NCBI GenBank assembly: GCA_943354655.1
Contig: CALRCT010000016.1
Span: forward strand, 1-7,771
DNA length: 7,771 bases
Source: an uncultured Candidatus Saccharimonas sp.
GTDB lineage: Bacteria > Patescibacteriota > Saccharimonadia > Saccharimonadales > SZUA-47
Direction of reading: 5' to 3'
In this document: piece after piece, positions 4,646 to 7,771 of the stretch
How the letters are laid out: the number at the start of each line of letters is the position of its first letter
Numbering within the stretch: the stretch's first letter is position 1
Notes under the pieces: model-generated
What the model saw: the letters and a program-made list of their open reading frames with translations, nothing else
Told to the model about the DNA's origin: nothing
Database searches by the model: none
Translations under genes and position numbers: made by a program

Positions 4646-6313
4646 ATGGATCAATTAAAAAGTATATTAAAAGAAGCAATAAATAATTTGTACAAATTGG
4701 ATGTAGAAATTGTATTGTCTCGTCCTGACAGTCGTTTTGGAGATTTTGCTAGTAATATTGCTATGCAACTTGCTGGTGCACTTAATAAAAATCCGAAAGA
4801 AATTGCAGAGCAAATTTCTGCAGAAATTTTAACAAATAGTTCTATTTTTGAAGCAACAGTCGCAGGTCCAGGATTTTTAAACATTCGTCTTGCAGACAAT
4901 GCAATCGTAGATTTACTAAAAAGCAGTACCAAAATCCAGCAGACGCTAAAAGACAAAGTAGTCGTAGCAGAATATTCAGACCCAAACCCTTTTAAGGTTC
5001 TTCACGCCGGACATTTGTATACCAGTATTGTAGGTGATGTAGTGGCAAATGTTTTACAAGCGGCCGGTGCTAATGTTCATAGAGTCAACTTTGGGGGTGA
5101 TGTTGGACTGCATGTTGGCAAAACTATGTGGGCGATTTTGCAAGAACTAGGCGGGGAACACCCAGATAAACTCCAATCCGTAGACAAAGAATCTAGACTC
5201 GAATGGCTAAGCACTAGGTATGTAGAAGGTAACGAAGCCTATGAAACCAATGAAGAGGCTAAACAGTTAATAATTGTATTAAATAAAAAAGTGTACGAAC
5301 TTCACACAGCCAAAGATCATGAAAGCACGTTTGCACAAATATACTGGACGTGTCGCACATGGAGCTACGAAGGTTTTGATAAATTATATGAGCAGCTTCA
5401 AATACAGCCGTTCGAAAAATATATGCCCGAAAGCGAAGTAACACCGCTGGGTATAGAAATAGTAAACAAAGGTCTGCAAGATAGCATTTTTGAAAAATCA
5501 GATGGCGCAGTTGTATTTAAGGGCGAAGAATTTGGCCTCCATACTCGCGTATTTATGAATAGTAACGGTTTGCCAACCTATGAAGCAAAAGATCTGGGTT
5601 TGGCCGGAACAAAATGGCAAGATTATAAATTTGACCAAAGTTTTATTATTACTGCCAACGACATAGAACAGTACATGAAAGTGGTAATGAAGGTATTATC
5701 GAATTTTTACCCAGAAGCCACAGAACGTACTACTCATTTAACTCACGGAGTTATTAAGCTACCTGGTGGTGTAAAAATGAGTAGCCGAAAAGGCAATATA
5801 TTGCGAGCTGTAGATATTTTAGAAGCTGCAAGTACCGCCAACCAAGAACAAAGTGGCAAAGAAGACCAGTCAGTTGTATTGGGCGCTGTAAAGTATGCAT
5901 TCTTAAAACAGCGTATTGGTAGCGACATTATTTACGACCCAGCAGAATCTGTGAGTGTTGCAGGCAATAGTGGTCCGTACTTACAATACGCTTATGCACG
6001 GGCAAGTTCTATTTTGCAAAAAGCGACACAAAAAGCTGAGTCGCCAACTGACTTTACCGATCACGAACGCACACTAGCGCTAAAAGTAAGCGAATTCCCA
6101 GAAGTAATAGGTGTTGTATTGTACGAACTAATGCCTCACCACATCTGTACTTACTTATACGAACTTACTCAGGTGTTTAATAGATTTTATGAAAACGAAA
6201 AAGTAATAGGGTCGGAGCGTGAAGCTCAAAAGGTTGGGCTGCTTAAAACCTACGCCGAAGTTTTAAAGACAGGCCTTAAATTGTTGGGCATACAAGCACC
6301 AGAATCTATGTAA
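4646..6313 (+). CDS. argS: Arginyl-tRNA synthetase (class I)
   Basis: This enzyme charges tRNA-Arg with arginine in the cytosol and is essential. The 555-residue length is normal. In order: the N-terminal Add1 domain that contacts the tRNA D-loop (about 1-85, with FGDFASNIAMQLA at 31-43), then the class I Rossmann core with the HIGH motif as HAGH (120-123) in SDPNPFKVLHAGHL. GGDVGLHVGKT follows at 150-160, where many ArgRS have a DWGTQFG-like segment; then YEAKDLGLA (312-320) and KMSSRKG (377-383), an intact KMSKS-type loop. The all-helical DALR anticodon-binding domain is about 440-555, with NSGPYLQYAYAR (441-452) and YLYELTQVFNRFYE (503-516). All expected catalytic elements are present. It is divergent from the lipid operon and followed after 30 bases by the photolyase gene, which appears to have its own -10 box. 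Confidence 0.98.
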   Translation: MDQLKSILKEAINNLYKLDVEIVLSRPDSRFGDFASNIAMQLAGALNKNPKEIAEQISAEILTNSSIFEATVAGPGFLNIRLADNAIVDLLKSSTKIQQTLKDKVVVAEYSDPNPFKVLHAGHLYTSIVGDVVANVLQAAGANVHRVNFGGDVGLHVGKTMWAILQELGGEHPDKLQSVDKESRLEWLSTRYVEGNEAYETNEEAKQLIIVLNKKVYELHTAKDHESTFAQIYWTCRTWSYEGFDKLYEQLQIQPFEKYMPESEVTPLGIEIVNKGLQDSIFEKSDGAVVFKGEEFGLHTRVFMNSNGLPTYEAKDLGLAGTKWQDYKFDQSFIITANDIEQYMKVVMKVLSNFYPEATERTTHLTHGVIKLPGGVKMSSRKGNILRAVDILEAASTANQEQSGKEDQSVVLGAVKYAFLKQRIGSDIIYDPAESVSVAGNSGPYLQYAYARASSILQKATQKAESPTDFTDHERTLALKVSEFPEVIGVVLYELMPHHICTYLYELTQVFNRFYENEKVIGSEREAQKVGLLKTYAEVLKTGLKLLGIQAPESM

Positions 6314-6326
6314 TTCATTACGCTTA

Positions 6327-6335
6327 TGTCACAAT
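6327..6335 (+). promoter_or_regulatory. Possible extended -10 box of the photolyase gene
   Basis: TGT-CACAAT lies in the 30-base gap after argS. The hexamer ends 8 bases before ATG 6344, again the geometry of a leaderless or near-leaderless start. The hexamer is imperfect (C for the first T) and there is no clear -35, so the gene may equally be read through from argS. No terminator hairpin is seen in the gap. Confidence 0.3.
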
Positions 6336-6343
6336 GGTAAGTA

Positions 6344-7771
6344 ATGAAATCAGCACATTTAATTTATCCTCACCAATTATTTAAAAAAGAGTATCTACCA
6401 CAAGGCGTCGGCACTATATTTTTAATCGAAGATCCACTGTTTTTTGGCACAGACCAAAAGTACCCAGTATTTTTTCATAAGCAAAAACTTATACTGCACA
6501 GGGCAAGTATGAGGCGCTATATAAAAGAAGTTTTATGGCCAGCAGGGTACGAAGTAGAATATATCGAATTTAAAGATATTGTAGATAGTGGTGACATATT
6601 GCAACGATTGCGTGGATATGAGAGCGCAACAGTTTTTGACGTAGTTGATGATGTACTTCAAAGAAGACTTCAGGTAGCGGCTAATACTATCCCAGAAATT
6701 CCAAAACTTCAATTTTTGGATACTCCAAATTTTTATTTAACTAAACAAGAAGTTACAGACTATTTAAGCTCATCAAAAAACAAACCTTTTTTGGATTTTT
6801 ATCAGTGGCAACGCGAACGGTTTAATGTATTAATTGACGATAACTATAAGCCGGTAGGAGGAAAATGGAGCTTTGATCAAGAAAGCCGAAAACGCCTACC
6901 AAAAGAACATACATTACCGACTTTTGAAGTTTACGGAAGTAATGAATTTGTTGAAGAAGCCAGACATTATGTGGCAAAAAACTTTCCTAATAACCCGGGC
7001 GTAGATTCGGAATTTAACTGGGCAACAAACCATGAAGAAGCCGAGGTTTGGTTAAATGAATTTTTAAAAAATAGGTTAGAAGATTTTGGATTGTACCAAG
7101 AAGCTATAGACGGAACAGCGCCTTGGTCATACCATAGTGCAATTTCTTCTGCATTAAACACAGGCTTGCTTACTCCAAAACAGGTTGTAGATTTGGCGAT
7201 TCAAAGACACGAAAAATCACCAGTAAGTCTACCAAGTCTTGAATCTTTTGTAAGACAAGTATTGGGGTGGCGAGAATACACCAGGGCTATATACCAAACT
7301 CAAGGAGTCTTTTTAAGATCTAGCAATAATTACGAACACAAACGAAGCCTAACGCAGGATTGGTACGACGGTACTACAGGAATTCCGCCAGTTGACGACG
7401 TTATTAAAAAGGTACAAACACGAAGTTATTTACATCATGTTGAACGCCTAATGATAATAGGTAACATTATGTTTTTATCACAGATAAATCCAAATGAAGT
7501 TTATCAATGGTTTATGGAGATGACTATTGATGCTTATGACTGGGCAGTGGTGCCTAATGTTTACGGAATGAGTCAGTTTTCTGACGGTGAAGGGGGCGGT
7601 ATGACAGTAAAGCCTAATATTAGTGGTAGTAATTATATTTTGCAGATGAGCCATTATGAAAAAGACGATTGGTGCGATATTTGGGACGGTTTGTATTGGG
7701 GTTTTATAGAAAAACACAGCGAATCATTGTCTAAAAATACTCATATGAACACCACTGTAGCTATGTTAAAA
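6344..7771 (+). CDS. PhrB-type photolyase/cryptochrome lacking the iron-sulfur cysteines (3' end beyond window)
   Basis: The frame is open for 476 codons to the right edge with no stop, so only a short C-terminus is missing; family members are about 500 residues. The protein matches the 'deoxyribodipyrimidine photolyase-related' family whose studied member, PhrB, is a (6-4) photolyase. An N-terminal alpha/beta antenna domain spans about 1-130 (LIYPHQLF at 6-13). The helical FAD domain has EDFGLYQEAI (246-255), WSYHSAISSALNTGLLTP (261-278), FVRQVLGWREYTRAIY (302-317), the His-His pair in YLHHVERLM (362-370), DAYDWAVVPNVYGMSQFSDG (396-415) and SGSNYILQMSHY (427-438). PhrB-type proteins normally carry a [4Fe-4S] cluster on four Cys; here Cys444 is the only cysteine. 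The region after the first cluster position reads GIPPVDD (346-352), and the usual YCGxC after the MSxY helix is replaced by YEKDDWCDIWDGLYW (438-452). Light-dependent DNA repair is the expected role; a signalling cryptochrome is an alternative. Confidence 0.93.
   Translation, partial: MKSAHLIYPHQLFKKEYLPQGVGTIFLIEDPLFFGTDQKYPVFFHKQKLILHRASMRRYIKEVLWPAGYEVEYIEFKDIVDSGDILQRLRGYESATVFDVVDDVLQRRLQVAANTIPEIPKLQFLDTPNFYLTKQEVTDYLSSSKNKPFLDFYQWQRERFNVLIDDNYKPVGGKWSFDQESRKRLPKEHTLPTFEVYGSNEFVEEARHYVAKNFPNNPGVDSEFNWATNHEEAEVWLNEFLKNRLEDFGLYQEAIDGTAPWSYHSAISSALNTGLLTPKQVVDLAIQRHEKSPVSLPSLESFVRQVLGWREYTRAIYQTQGVFLRSSNNYEHKRSLTQDWYDGTTGIPPVDDVIKKVQTRSYLHHVERLMIIGNIMFLSQINPNEVYQWFMEMTIDAYDWAVVPNVYGMSQFSDGEGGGMTVKPNISGSNYILQMSHYEKDDWCDIWDGLYWGFIEKHSESLSKNTHMNTTVAMLK

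Noticed and set aside
4651..5928. Several - strand open frames inside argS
   Set aside because: All are antisense to a complete arginyl-tRNA synthetase with no start signals or recognisable domains.
6967..7717. Two - strand open frames opposite the photolyase
   Set aside because: The + strand frame is open throughout and carries the family motifs; these are shadows.
1..7771. UGA recoding, as in some Patescibacteria lineages
   Set aside because: No gene contains an in-frame TGA and Gly and Trp use their standard codons; the absence of TGA stops among so few genes is not informative.

Overview
The window looks like a compact chromosomal segment of a low-GC bacterium. The gene mix, very short or overlapping gene junctions, a likely bias to leaderless mRNAs and a CarS-family (DUF46) CDP-lipid synthase suggest a Patescibacteria/CPR genome, with a Saccharibacteria-like lineage as best guess. 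That placement is inference: there is no rRNA or other strong phylogenetic marker here. All seven complete genes with a stop in the window, and the left-edge fragment, end in TAA or TAG. No in-frame TGA interrupts any gene, so there is no sign of UGA recoding.

Layout, left to right. A 33-codon gene tail on the + strand runs in from the left edge, and its stop codon overlaps that of rlmH (- strand; 23S rRNA pseudouridine methyltransferase). rlmH is divergent from a small NTF2/SnoaL-like protein gene (+). Between them lies a perfect CIRCE inverted repeat (TTAGCACTC-N9-GAGTGCTAA), the binding site of the heat-shock repressor HrcA. It overlaps a good sigma70 promoter pointing at the NTF2-like gene. 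Then come a short-chain dehydrogenase and an NQO1-like flavoprotein quinone reductase (both +, each apparently with its own promoter). One base after the latter stops, a three-gene operon arrives from the opposite direction. In transcription order it encodes a CDP-alcohol phosphatidyltransferase resembling phosphatidylinositol-phosphate synthases, a stand-alone PHP-domain phosphoesterase and a CarS-like CDP-lipid synthase, all overlapping at their ends. This looks like a polar-lipid headgroup cassette. Divergent from it is argS (+), followed by a PhrB-type photolyase/cryptochrome (+) that runs off the right edge.

The strongest unusual points are these: (1) a heat-shock operator controlling a small NTF2-fold protein rather than a classical chaperone; (2) a PHP phosphoesterase translationally embedded between two CDP-lipid enzymes, a candidate for a lipid-phosphate phosphatase; (3) a photolyase of the iron-sulfur family with only one cysteine in 476 residues, so it cannot carry the usual four-Cys cluster; (4) -10 boxes sitting 6-9 bases before the start codon at most transcription units, implying leaderless transcripts, while the CIRCE-controlled gene has a real leader and Shine-Dalgarno sequence. 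No tRNA, rRNA, CRISPR, insertion sequence, phage gene or intrinsic terminator was recognised.
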